A stretch of 64,000 bases of DNA from Zygnema cylindricum (taxonomy: Eukaryota > Streptophyta > Zygnematophyceae > Zygnematales > Zygnemataceae), in contig JBBHKE010003528.1 of assembly GCA_037447655.1 (NCBI GenBank), positions 35,216 to 99,215 on the forward strand, given 5' to 3'. The notes under the pieces are model-generated. The model saw only the letters and a list, made by a program, of their open reading frames with translations, had not been told where the DNA came from and made no database searches. A program made the position numbers and the translations under genes. Shown in pieces: positions 35,017-45,368 of this stretch (its first letter is position 1; each line of letters opens with the position of its first letter).

Positions 35017-35546
35017 TACTTACTTGAATTTTTTTGGGCCACGGAGGCGTCCCAAAGGGGTCCTCGTCGCCCTATCCTCCCGTTTTACATAATTGATGCA
35101 TTTCACACTAGAAATGGATCGATGGAGGCGTCCCGAAGGGGTCCACGTCGCCCCAGCCTCCCATTTTACATAATTGCGGCATTCACACTAGAAATGGATG
35201 GTGAATGAGATGAGGAAAATGAATGATCCCGTGCCAATAATTCCGCAAAAAAAAAAAAAACGTGCCCTAGTAAGTAAAAGGAGTAGAGTAAGTGGTAGGT
35301 AAAGATCACACTTACGGCGTTAATACATTTTACCCTCCGACCCCGCTGCACCTGGGGAAGCCCTGCGGAGGTAGCTAGGTAAAGATCACACTTTACGTAG
35401 TTAATACATTTTGCCCTCCTATCCCGCTGCTCCTGGGGAAACCCTGCGGAGGCACCGGGTTTTTTTAAGTTCATTCATGTGGCGCTTAGCATTAATCTCA
35501 TTTATTGCTATTAAGCCAGCGGGATTTAAAACCGAGATAGAGGAAT
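34949..35546. repeat. 286-bp perfect mirror repeat next to a gap
   Basis: Bases 35261-35546, read backwards without complementing, equal bases 34949-35234 at every position I compared (position i pairs with 70495 minus i). The centre 35235-35260 ends in 14 A. The right arm stops exactly at the N run. The left arm contains the genuine Z6 end and V duplication, so the right arm is the copy. Two ~80-bp direct repeats (GGAGGCGTCCC...) sit within each arm. Confidence 0.95.
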
Positions 35547-35556
35547 NNNNNNNNNN
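35547..35556. other. Assembly gap (10 N)
   Basis: Ten undetermined bases. A fixed run of ten usually marks a gap of unknown size. Confidence 0.99.
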
Positions 35557-35863
35557 GCGTTTAAAACACGCTGTCGATTTCCATAAAATACCAAAGCTGT
35601 GCAGCTGTTACACCGCATGCTTGTAATGCTTCAGTGTTTTTAACATGTCGCACGCCTCTTTGCGGAGTTTAACTTCCGCTCACCTTCAAAGCGGAGTAAA
35701 ATACATGGTGAAGTAGACAGTGTTAAGAAGCATGTGCAGATGCATTCAGTGAAAAAATTCATTGTTCACATATTTTTGGTGATTTAACATTATCAATCTA
35801 GCAAAGTAAATTCCTATTGAGATTTATCTGTACAACTTCTGTCTTTTATGACTCGTCACCTTA
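35557..35863. other. Unassigned sequence right of the gap
   Basis: No repeat recognised. On the minus strand, a short frame near 35623-35680 reads KEACDMLKTLKHYKHAV then stop; it could be a terminal exon of the minus-strand gene to the right, but nothing links them. Confidence 0.25.
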
Positions 35864-36672
35864 GGGTATTTTCGCATGTAACCGAAACTTAGACTTGCTA
35901 CTTTGTTTTTTAGCGAAGATTCTCCGTACAACTTTCAGAGCATTCGGATGTAAACACAAGTAACTTGTTACTTAAAAAAGTGACTTACGTAGACGTGTAC
36001 GAAGAATTGTGACAGATGAAGTGGTACATAAAATGAGGCGAAACTTCCACTCGCCTTCAATTTGAGGCGTTTCTCCGCACGCTGTACAATTTTTGTGACT
36101 TCGTAATGTTCGTACGCCACATTGTCGACGTGTCGAAACCATAAAATACCTTTAGCTGTCGCACAAAATTTGCGGTTTCAATTATCGTCTTCCCACTTGT
36201 TGACAGGTGGCCAATATTTTTCATACGCCGTATGTGTGATGCCACGTGTTTTTGAGAGAGACGGCCCCTGTACGGATCGGCGCACGCAAAACATTACGCA
36301 CAGGCTGGAAACGTGGTGTGTTATTTTTTTGGTACTCCGCGCACAAAAATTGTAAAAAACTTCAGACACGTGCGACAGTGTCTGCCTATTCGCTCACCTT
36401 ATTGGACTTTATTTCAAATCACCTCGCGAGGTGATTTGATGTAAAGTTTGAACATGTGTTGAAAGGACGCGAAAGTGGGTCGAAATGCGCTAAACGACAA
36501 ACTGTATCGCGCTAGACGACAAACTACTGTACGTATAAAGTTTCAGGGTAACGCAACTTGTACAGTAGTAATTTCTATTTTTTGGTGTGACTGCGGATTT
36601 TCTCGTTTTTTTCTAAGCTATGGAGGAAAACGACAGAAAATAATTGTAACTTTAGCACATGCGAAAATACCC
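35864..36672. mobile_element. MITE U3 (Tourist-like)
   Basis: GGGTATTTTCGCATGTAACC to GCACATGCGAAAATACCC with TTA on both sides (35861-35863, 36673-36675). 809 bp. Perfect central palindrome ATCACCTCGCGAGGTGAT at about 36418-36435. Confidence 0.85.
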
Positions 36673-37534
36673 TTAGAATAATCGAATCCAAGAAACTTAA
36701 AACTGCATTTGAACGATTTTTGGGTGAAAAACGTTGGGATATCGGGCGCATCGGCGGATCGGCCGAAACTGCGTTAACTTCCAGTTTGTATTGTTTAGTC
36801 ATTTGTTCAATTCCCGGTTTTGTTGTTTTTCGTCTGATTTATTTTTTATTACAGTTGTTTCAATTGCTCCGTCGGTTTCGTACGGTCCTGGACGGTCGTT
36901 AATTCAATTAGCGAAAGGACCTGTCTTGTTCGGTTTAGTGCACTCCTCTCAAGCCTAGGCAATATTGTTTTATTCGGTGCACACCCGCTTGAGGACTTCG
37001 GCGCCAATGTGTCTTTTTTGTATAGTGGTGTTAGTGGTTGTTAGTAGTCGGTCATTGAGAGGTATTTTAGTGGATGTCTGAATTAATTTTAATCATGGAT
37101 CAAAGGAGTATCTGAGTTAGAGTAAAGGATGAAGTTTTAATAAGGGATCAAAGGAGTATTTGAGTTAGAGTGAAGGATGCAAGGTGTAAGTGGAGTGAGA
37201 GTGAGGGTTTGTATAGAAAAGCGCGCGGCTTGACGTAATTATATTTGGCCGAGATGATTTGTTGTGAGGCTGTGGTATAATATCTGAGCTCCTTTAAGAA
37301 TCCTTTTAACAAAAAAATGATGAACCTTTCAGTATTGGAGATTAAACTTTGTCAAGGATTAAAAACTTCGGTTGGCGATCTATTTCTGAGATGAATCTTT
37401 GACAACAAATGTTCTATGCATCATTTACTACCCTACCAAACTAGTATTTTAAAAAGCAAGAGAAGACTTGAATTTGCCATCAATTATTTCCTATGATAAC
37501 AGGAGAGGAAATCATACAAATACTAACCACTTAC
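36673..37534. other. Intergenic or intronic, unassigned
   Basis: Two similar segments (GGATCAAAGGAGTATCTGAG near 37099 and GGATCAAAGGAGTATTTGAG near 37146) form a short direct repeat. If the minus-strand exon at 37535-37756 is real, its downstream intron begins here at 37534 (GTAAGT on the minus strand). Confidence 0.4.
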
Positions 37535-37756
37535 CCACGGTGGCTCCACCCCCTTAGAAACACCTTGCAGATGAAGCCATTTGTGAGATTTCCCACCCGG
37601 CCCTCTCATTTCGGAAGCTTCTCGCTCTTTTGTAAGACGTTCGCAATCTTCCAAGTGAGGAGCGATGGGATAATCTTGGCCTTCAATCCACCCTTGTCGC
37701 CTTTCAACTTCAACAGGAGGCACATCATTTGCAAGGCCATACAAAATGTCCCACAT
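37535..37756 (-). CDS. Candidate exon of an unrecognised minus-strand host gene
   Basis: A 222-nt block of 74 codons in one frame: it begins MWDILYGLANDVPPVEVERR, continues GWIEGQDYPIAPHLEDCE and ends GVSKGVEPPW. It is bounded on the minus strand by a pyrimidine-rich acceptor (TTTTTCTTTGGTTGTAG) and a strong donor (GTAAGT). Both boundaries are phase 0. Dense charged and aromatic residues and clean splice signals argue for a real conserved exon rather than chance. I do not recognise the family. It may belong to the same gene as the candidate first exon at 42612-42956, also phase 0 at its end; the ~4.8-kb space between them would be an intron. Confidence 0.55.
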
Positions 37757-38335
37757 CTACAACCAAAGAAAAACATTGTAATTTTAGAACATTAGACAAG
37801 ATTATTTGCTGCTTAGTTATTTCTATTGAGGTGGCTTTCATTTAAGAGACTATCATGACAAACAAAATTGATCATTGTATTATTAGATTATGAACCATGT
37901 TAATTGTCATCTTAGTTCTTTATTTCGGGGCGGGTTTCTTCAAGGATACCTTGAGGCCGATTCTTTTTCAATGCGTTAGAAAAGGACATCAAAGTGGGCG
38001 ATCAAGTGTTGACCAAACAAGAGTGGCTTAGCAATAATGACGGTTTAAGACATTCGCACTAACTATAATGAGAAATGTAGTCAAAACTCGCGGTTTTTAG
38101 GGAAGAATGTTTTCAATCTTAGACTTTTGATTTAATCTATTCAATTACACTTCCCCCAAAAAACTTCGGTATCGAGTTTCTATTGCTCAAAATGTTTCTA
38201 TCACCTATGTGACACCATATAATTAACGGCTATACAAATGTTAGTTTGTTCTGTCATATTTTTGAGAACCACCGCCATCCCCTATTGTGCCTTTTTTCTA
38301 AGAGAAAGTTTTCCCTTTTGTTTGTGCTTTTTTCT
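37757..38335. other. Unassigned, probably intron
   Basis: AT-rich DNA without a supported feature; would be part of the intron if the two minus-strand exons belong together. Confidence 0.35.
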
Positions 38336-40055
38336 CCAAATCAAACATCCTACTGTGTCCAATGGGAAGCCCATCGGGGAACGTTACCACTTTGGAATCT
38401 GTAACTGGTACTTGTTCTGGTGACCCTTTAGGAGCCCTTTTATTTGCTCTCACTCACTTGCTCGGCTACGGATTTCCCACGTTGCCTGTTCCCATCGGTT
38501 GCTGACGACACTCATATCATTGGCCCGCCAAAATCAGGTTGTTCTTGCCTTTCACCATTTTGTAGAACAACTTACTAAAATATATATTTTCCGTCAAAGT
38601 CTCTAAATGTGTCGTATAAAGCCCTGTTGGTCTGCCACAGGATTTCTCTCTACCTTCCTGATTTCGCATGTCCACTCCTCAATAGGGTTTAAGAGTTTTA
38701 AGTTCTCTTATCGGAGCCCTACTTTTGTAAACCAATTTGTTTAAGACCCCTTTTTGGATGACCTTTCCCACTATGAGGACCTTCCCAAACATTCGGATTC
38801 TCAAGTGGCGTTTCTATCTTAACTCATTGTTTTAGCTAGCACTTTACCTCCCAACTCTTCTTTCCTTTCCTCCCTTTCAAAATTTGATAATCGCCTCTTT
38901 TTGGGATCTAGATCAACTTGTCGGCCATGGTATATTTGATCGCCCGAAAGGCCAGCTCGCTCGTAGACAAGTTGTTTTACCAATCTTTTACCGTGGTCTC
39001 AGTTTCCATCCTACGTCCACCTTGCTGCAAGCCGCTTACTTAGGGAGTTGGGCTCTTGTAGCATCTATTATGACTTTAAGGTTTTTGGTACACGATATTC
39101 ATATTTTAAATCATATGGTATCTCACGTCAATGAGGGCTTATTGTCATTTCAACAATCGTTATTGTCCACTCGAGGGCTTTTACCAGTTGAGGCCTAAGA
39201 TGAAGTTCTCCCGTTTTCTTCGCTCATCACCAGAAGTCACTCTCTCTGAAACAACATATCGCCAATAATGTAGCCTCGTGGAATTTAAGAATCTACTTGA
39301 GGAGCTCTCCACGGTTGAAGCGCAGAAGTTCGGGGCTTAGGGCTTGAGCTTGGCTTGGAGCTACAACAATTTTTGCCCCACTCCGTTTATCTTCACCTCA
39401 AGTTTTTGATGCGCTTCACATACAGCCCGTTGCATATGTGGTCAACTAATAGACAAGCAAGGAGTCTATTTGCTTCGTTTCTCACACATTCAAGTTGTCA
39501 ACAACACGCAAACATGATACAAGATGCCGTGTTGTCATGGGTTGTGAAGCAAGATACATAGTGAAACCCAATGTGCTGCTTATACTCCCATCACGTTCTC
39601 AATCTAAGGGTACACATGACCCTCCTATGGATCTTGTGTTTCTACAAGGAGGGGGGAAATTATTGGGTGACGTAGTTCTCACATACCCTACAAGATCTCA
39701 TGTTTGCTCACGCGCAACACTGTCTATTGGCGTTGCGGCTCGGGATGCAGCGGCCTCCAAAAATCGCGATAGCTTCATGCCATTTGGTATGGAGATCTTA
39801 GGGACGCTGGACTCTTCCTTCGACAACTTTTTGCGTGATTGCGCTCGACGATATTTGAAGTTGGAGGACTTTACAACCCTTCTCCATCTCTCATGTCGTT
39901 TTTTCTATCGCAAACGTATCTTTGTTGCCCTTCAGTGTTCCGAAGCTTCGGCCTTTATCCGACAGAGCATATGGGTGAATGGCGGTAGAGGTTTGCGAGA
40001 CCTACCTCCACCCTACCCGGCGTATAAAGACGATATTCATAGTTTTGACCTCTAG
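38336..40055 (+). pseudogene. Decayed non-LTR-type reverse transcriptase with C-terminal nuclease-like domain
   Basis: Recognisable blocks in several frames: GDPLGALLFALTH at 38419 and ADDTHIIGPP at 38501, the RT motif with the catalytic Asp pair; then LLQAAYLGSWALVASI near 39020 and, in 39612-39850, a segment with GKLLGDVVLTYPTRSHV, AARDAAASKNRDSF and MPFGMEILGTL. The last part resembles the PD-(D/E)XK-like region that ends a family of plant and animal RT proteins. Many frameshifts and stops. It would lie antisense in the intron of the minus-strand gene. Confidence 0.7.
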
Positions 40056-40746
40056 TCTTAGACTAAATTGTCTAGGGTAGTTTTTATTGTTTGTACGGTT
40101 TGGTTTTTGTTTTTTTTTTCTTGTATTTACTTTCCCTTTTAGGCTTTTATTGTTGTTTAACCTTCGTTGTGCTTTTAATCCTTATTGACGTTGGTCTTTT
40201 ACCTTTGAGGGTCATCAACTATTTTTAGTTACAATCATGTTTTGTACTTTGATGGTCTTACCAACGCGTTTTTGGCAATAAAATCTACATCCCCCATTTA
40301 TAAATTTGGATTTTTTAAGAGTGGAATGTCCAACAAACTAAAGTACAGAAATAACAAATTGACGAAAGCAACCGTGCGGTAAACCGTTACCGCGCGAACA
40401 AGCCACGGACTTAACCGCACAGGACACCACTCGAAATGATTAGCTTTGATCGGGTTTGGAACGACCGAAACTAATCATTAGAAACAAAACGCACAACCGA
40501 AACTAATCATGAAAAAAAATCATACGACCAAAACAAATTATTCGAATCAAAACGTAGAACCAAAACTATTCATTGGAAACAAAACGTGCAATCGTAACTA
40601 AAAGCTAGGCAGTGTGCGACCAGATCAATCAACACTAATTTCGAACCAACATTGCAATCCCTAACATTGATTCCACAGATTGCAATCATTAACAATCTAC
40701 ACACCACGGTAATAATTCCTTAACACTAATGGAGACATTCGGTAAA
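40056..40746. repeat. Tail region with degenerate ~30-bp repeats
   Basis: T-rich to 40320. From about 40440 to 40600 the motif ACCGAAACTAATCATT-GAAACAAAACGCACA returns about four times with changes. Could be the 3' tail of the RT relic, or independent. Confidence 0.45.
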
Positions 40747-40954
40747 CTGCCCATTGTTATTAGTGTTAAGCATATTGCAGGCATTTTGAGGCACTTAATT
40801 TAAAGTTCTAACTGTTAAAGTCTTCTTTATGAGGGAAGAAATCGAAAGGTAATGGTCCTACATTTCAATTGTGATGTCGGAATGCAAATTGGAAAACTTA
40901 GAGGAAAAAAATACTTTGACAACTTGAAAAATGTTTAACACCATCGGTGGGCCT
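40747..40954. repeat. Small repeat R2
   Basis: Diverged second copy of R1 (29383-29582): CTGCCCATTG, ATCGAAAGGTAATGG, CAAATTGGAAAACTT and AAAATGTTTAACACC in the same order. Confidence 0.5.
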
Positions 40955-41269
40955 CTAGCTTACCTAGTATCATAATCCAAAAATTGTAAATGTCCTGGTT
41001 GGCAAATTCCTACTAGAGGACACAAACTTCTTCTCTCGACACCAAAATCACCAAGGCTACTATAAAACCTTGGGAAGTTAACCGAATGAAACTTGTTAAG
41101 ACATTGTGTCAGTCAGGTATCGAGGGCCAAAAGATTTGTACATGTTCAAAATGCAAAGGGAAACCAAGTTTGTCTAACATTCCGTAAAAAAAAAAACAAA
41201 ATGTTTGCATAATGGGTGGATTACCTACGTGGGTGATGAGCCATGGTTTCTCCTGCAATTTTCATGTCA

Positions 41270-42535
41270 TGCCTACTGTTACTAATCCCCTAAACGCTAA
41301 TTCAGTTGCGATTGTTGATTATCAAGGTCGATTCCAATGCATATGTCCCTACCAGTGTCACGCCAATTTCAGGATCTGTTTACTTCCAATGCCAATGTAA
41401 GTGTATGCCAATATGTTGCCTATGTCAATTTCAAAGCTCAGTTTACCTCAATGACATTCCCATGTCAATTCAAATGCAAACTTCAGCTCCAACACCCATC
41501 TCACGGACTATGATAGTGCCAATTGAAAAATAATAATGTCAAATCTTGAATATCAGCTAAGATGACAATCTCAACTCAGATGCGTATATAAATTTCAATA
41601 CAAATAACCATGCCAATGTCCTGTCTCTTGCTTATGTTTGTATTTAATGCAAATGTTAGTGTCAAATGTAATAATGCCAATGTTAAAATCAGCTTCAACG
41701 TCAAAGTTACAAAAGGTTTACTTTTCAAGTTATCTTCCAGCACCTACAAGCCGAATACAGACTGTCGATTGTAATGTCAATGTCAAAGTTTATATGCCTC
41801 CCATGAATCCCATGCCAGTGTCGTTTTTAGCACAATTGTCAATGCCAAATTCAATGTCACTATGAAGTCTCTTAAGGTTAGTATCAATTCCAATGCCGGT
41901 ACTTCCAACAATAGCGTCCAATCCAGTCCTATCATTAGCTCCACATCCAATGTCAACTCTGACACCGCCATCGTATTTCATTGTGACGATCATTATGCTA
42001 ATTTCAACATCGTCGATGATGTCAAATGTCATGTAAATGTTATTGTCGATTCCACTGTCGTTGTCAACATCAATTCTAATGCTAATGCCGACCATATTAT
42101 AAATGTCCATTTAGATGGAAGAGAACGCTTATGCTAGTGTCAATCGCAATAGTAGGTCGATGTTCTCCGATTTTCCAACTCCCCTATTGATTAAGATGCC
42201 AAGGTCAGAATGAACGAACCCAGCATCGAAACTAATGCGAATGTTGTCAATATATCAAAGTCAACGCATATTCCTATGTCAAATTCAATACCAATGTATT
42301 TATTGTACATAATGTACCAATGGCTCAAACGCCAACAATGTCAGTCGGGACATCAATTTCAGCATTGAATATATTCCCGATACCGGAATCAATTCCAATG
42401 GGAAAGTATTATTATTCCGAACATTGTACCTCATGCTTATGCCGATCGTAATGTAAAATTCAAATGTAATGACAATTTTTATGTCGAATTTAATGTCGAT
42501 TTTGAAGTCAAATGTAATTCTTTTGTTTAATTGAA
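41270..42535. repeat. Hexamer-rich degenerate array
   Basis: About 1.27 kb made mostly of AATGTC/AATGCC/TCAATG-type words (for example AATGTCAATGTCAAAG near 41775, ATTCTAATGCTAATGCC near 42072). Open frames on both strands (41638-42137) are by-products with a period of six bases. No fixed unit length can be read; it looks like an old, diverged hexanucleotide satellite. Confidence 0.65.
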
Positions 42536-42611
42536 TACGATCCCAGATCCACCCAGAATCCATCCTCTTACCATCACTACTTCCCCTTAAATAGTGTTCC
42601 CATCATCGTAC

Positions 42612-42956
42612 CTTAACAAGATCCTCCACAACGACCTTGTCATCCTCAAAAACGACCTCATCCTCCTCCCTCGCCTTTCTCCTCTCCGAATCTGATTCAT
42701 TTTTTCCGTACGTCGCACTAAATCCGCCCGATTTTGGAGGCGGCGATATTTGATCTCTCGCGTCCCTCGTCGTCCGGCGAAGGCCTCGCAGCGACGCAGT
42801 TTTCAGTTTCGCGCACTTTCCAGCTTCGGCGAACCAAAAGTAGTCTGGACGGAGCAGAAACAACGTCATGCCGGCGCACAAGATGACGGCACCGAATATG
42901 ACGGCCGGCAAAAACTTGACGACCGCTTGCATGCCGCTGGATTCGACACGTCCCAT
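42612..42956 (-). CDS. Candidate first exon of an unrecognised membrane protein
   Basis: The minus-strand ATG at 42956 opens 115 codons ending EDLVK at a GT donor (AAG|GTACGA, 42611). The start MGRVESSGMQAVVKFLPAVI runs into one hydrophobic segment (FGAVILCAGMTLFLL, about residues 21-35), then a basic stretch (LRGLRRTTRDARDQ) and an acidic tail (EEDEVVFEDDKVVVEDL): the layout of a signal-anchored single-span protein. The frame is open further upstream only through a GGAGAG microsatellite, so the ATG at 42956 is preferred. GC and codon use differ from the AT-rich repeats around it. Family not recognised; possible next exon at 37535-37756. Confidence 0.55.
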
Positions 42957-43020
42957 GATCGTGACGCTGTACGGAAATATATGGAAGTCCACGTGTCCTA
43001 AGGAGAAAGCTATCTTCAGC

Positions 43021-43127
43021 TTGTTTCTCTCTCTCCCCCTCTCTCTCTCCCTCTCCCTCTCCCTCTCCCTCTCCCTCTCCCTCTCCCTCTGCCTCTGCCT
43101 CTCCCTCTCCCTCTCCCTCTCCCTCCC
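43021..43127 (-). repeat. GGAGAG/CTCTCC microsatellite
   Basis: About 105 bp of (CTCTCC)n with CTGCCT interruptions on the plus strand. It lies about 65 bp upstream of the minus-strand ATG at 42956, so probably in its 5' leader. The chance Arg/Glu frame through it is not taken as coding. Confidence 0.9.
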
Positions 43128-43549
43128 GATGGAAAACGTTTTTTGCTCGCGAGATCGTATAGCACAGTATAAGTCAACAAGTACAGAAACGTACATAAAT
43201 TCCGTACACCTAAGACAAACAGAGGACAAATATCATTGCTTGCCAGAACGTGCATCCTGTTGTTGTACTTTTTGGTGAATCTCCAATCGGACGAAAAGTG
43301 AGGCCGCCGTATCTTTTTGTACTATTCCGTACTGTAATTTTCTATTAGGGTCCGATCGAGATTCTCCAAAGGTCCGGGAGTTAACTTCGACGGTTGGATT
43401 ATAATTAGGTTTTGATCCGCGAATCAATCCCTCCATCCAATTCTGTATCGGATTGCCCGCGTATCAAAGATTTCTTCGTCTTTACGATTTTTGCTTCTGT
43501 CCGATTTTTGCGTCAGTACTATTTTTGGCAACGCCAGATTGACAAGAGG
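43128..43549. other. Putative promoter side of the minus-strand gene
   Basis: Upstream of the candidate first exon. No TATA element stands out and no repeat was recognised. Confidence 0.35.
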
Positions 43550-43557
43550 CCCCATGT

Positions 43558-44028
43558 CAGAGGTCAAAAAAGTCAAAATTTTAGATAACCGAAACCGACA
43601 ATTTTTTTTTTTTCAAAATCTGAGTACCCGACGCCCGACTGGGTTATGTCACGCTCCAAAATTGCTATCCGTTACACGATACGCGTTTACAAAAAAAAAA
43701 GTTAACCGAAATTCGATTTCTCGCGACTACCAGTACCCGCCCGTACCCGAATAAGTACAAAATTAATGGTACATTTCCCTTATACCTTCCACGATACCTA
43801 AGAGAACAAAGTACAATAATGTTGGATAGTATGGACAGTAAAAAACTATCAATTTTTTTTCGTTTGTTGCTTACCCAACCGTAACCAATTTTTTTTGTTT
43901 TATCTGAATCAACCGCCTGAATCCGCCCGGCCCCCCAAATTTGGCACCTGAATGTGTTTCGGATCCATCCAGCGCGGGTGGTCGGTTAATGGTCGGTTAA
44001 GGTTTCAGTTAACCGTTTGCGACCTCTG
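43558..44028. mobile_element. hAT deletion derivative T1
   Basis: 471 bp, ends CAGAGGTC and TTTGCGACCTCTG, 8-bp duplication CCCCATGT at 43550-43557 and 44029-44036. Its left part (CAAAATCTGAGTACCCGACG, TGTCACGCTCCAAAATTG) is the inverted form of the right end of the full hAT element at 48890-48993; its right part matches that element's left end inverted. Confidence 0.88.
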
Positions 44029-44036
44029 CCCCATGT

Positions 44037-44494
44037 CATAGGTCGCAAACGGTTACCCGAAACCGTAGCCGATCGTTATACGACCGCTCGCGTCGGATCC
44101 GGAACAGATTCGGATGCCAAATTTGAGGGGTCGGCAGATTCGAACAGGTGATTGACAGAAAAAAAAAATCGGTTACAGTCAGGTAAGCAAAAAACGAAAA
44201 AAAATTAAGGTTTTGTACTGTCCCTACTATCCAACATTATTGTAATTTGTACTTTTGGTATCCTGGAAGGTATAAGGGAGATATACCACTAATTTTGTAC
44301 AAATTCGTGTACGAGCGAGTGCGGGTGGTCACGGGAAATCGGGTTTCGGTTAAACTTTATTTTTGTAAATGCCTATCGGATATCGGGTAACAATTTAGGA
44401 GCGTGACATAACCCGGTCGGCCTCAAGTACTCAGATTTTGAAAAAAAAAATTGTCAATTTTGATAATCTAAATTTTTGACTTTTGCGACCTTTG
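44037..44494. mobile_element. hAT deletion derivative T2, inverted relative to T1
   Basis: 458 bp, ends CATAGGTCGCAAAC and CTTTTGCGACCTTTG, duplication CCCCATGT at 44029-44036 and 44495-44502, the first shared with T1. Same orientation as the full element at 44667. Non-coding. Confidence 0.88.
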
Positions 44495-45368
44495 CCCCAT
44501 GTGTCAAAAATATGACAGCAATGTAATGATGTGTACCCAGCAATAAGCGACAAAAACTTGACGCTTTAATGTACTTTACCGTACATTAAAAATGCAAATG
44601 ACAGTCCGATGTCCGACAAAATCGCGTAAGTTGTCTTTAACAAATTAGCGAACGCTCACCGCGAGACAGAGGTCGCAAACGGTCAACCGAAACCGTGACC
44701 GACCGTTAACCGAGCGCCCGCGCCGGATCCGGAACGGATTCGGTTGCCAAATTTTGGGGGTCGGGCGGTTACGGTCGGTTGACTCACCAGGAAAATAAAA
44801 AACGGTTGGTTACGGTCGGTCAAACGAAAAACCAAAAAAAATGAAAATTTTGTATTGTTTTTTTCCAACATTATTGTTCGTTGTACTTTTGGTATCGTGG
44901 AAGCACGTGGCATCATGATTAACGTCGCAAATCTGACACGGTGCTAATGCTATTCATTTCGCGAATCTTACAAAAAGATAAGGGCCGCAAATCGTATATC
45001 TATTGTAGAGTGTTAATTATGCACTTTATGCGGTGTTTCCAAAAATATGTCAAATTATTATATCAATATAACGCGACAGATCGTAATTATTGGCTTACTC
45101 ATACATCGTACATTATTGCAAAGTGCTAATTATGCGTTTTATACCGCGTTTCCACAAATATATCATATTATTATGTCAATGTCACGCGACATGTAGTCAT
45201 TATTAGTTAATAAATCAGCGGAAATCAAATTATTACGTCAATTTCCCAAGACAAATCCTAATTATTAGCTTACTCACATGTTTCAAACAATAAATCGATA
45301 AATGGGAATGCTATATAAGTTAGAGAAACTTGACCACAATTCAAACAGAAACCTAGTCATACACCAAA

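Noticed and set aside
34949-35546. Mirror repeat as a real H-DNA element
   Set aside because: Natural H-DNA mirrors are short homopurine tracts; this one is mixed sequence, 286 bp, perfect, and stops at an N gap.
41638-42137. Overlapping frames on both strands with Asp/Ile/Val-rich or Asn/Ser-rich residues
   Set aside because: By-products of the six-base repeat period.
42957-43229. Upstream extension of the minus-strand frame with a long Arg-Glu repeat
   Set aside because: It is the translation of the GGAGAG microsatellite; a good ATG lies downstream at 42956.
43536-44502. One long inverted-repeat element spanning T1 and T2
   Set aside because: The internal CCCCATGT with complete hAT ends on each side shows two separate elements.
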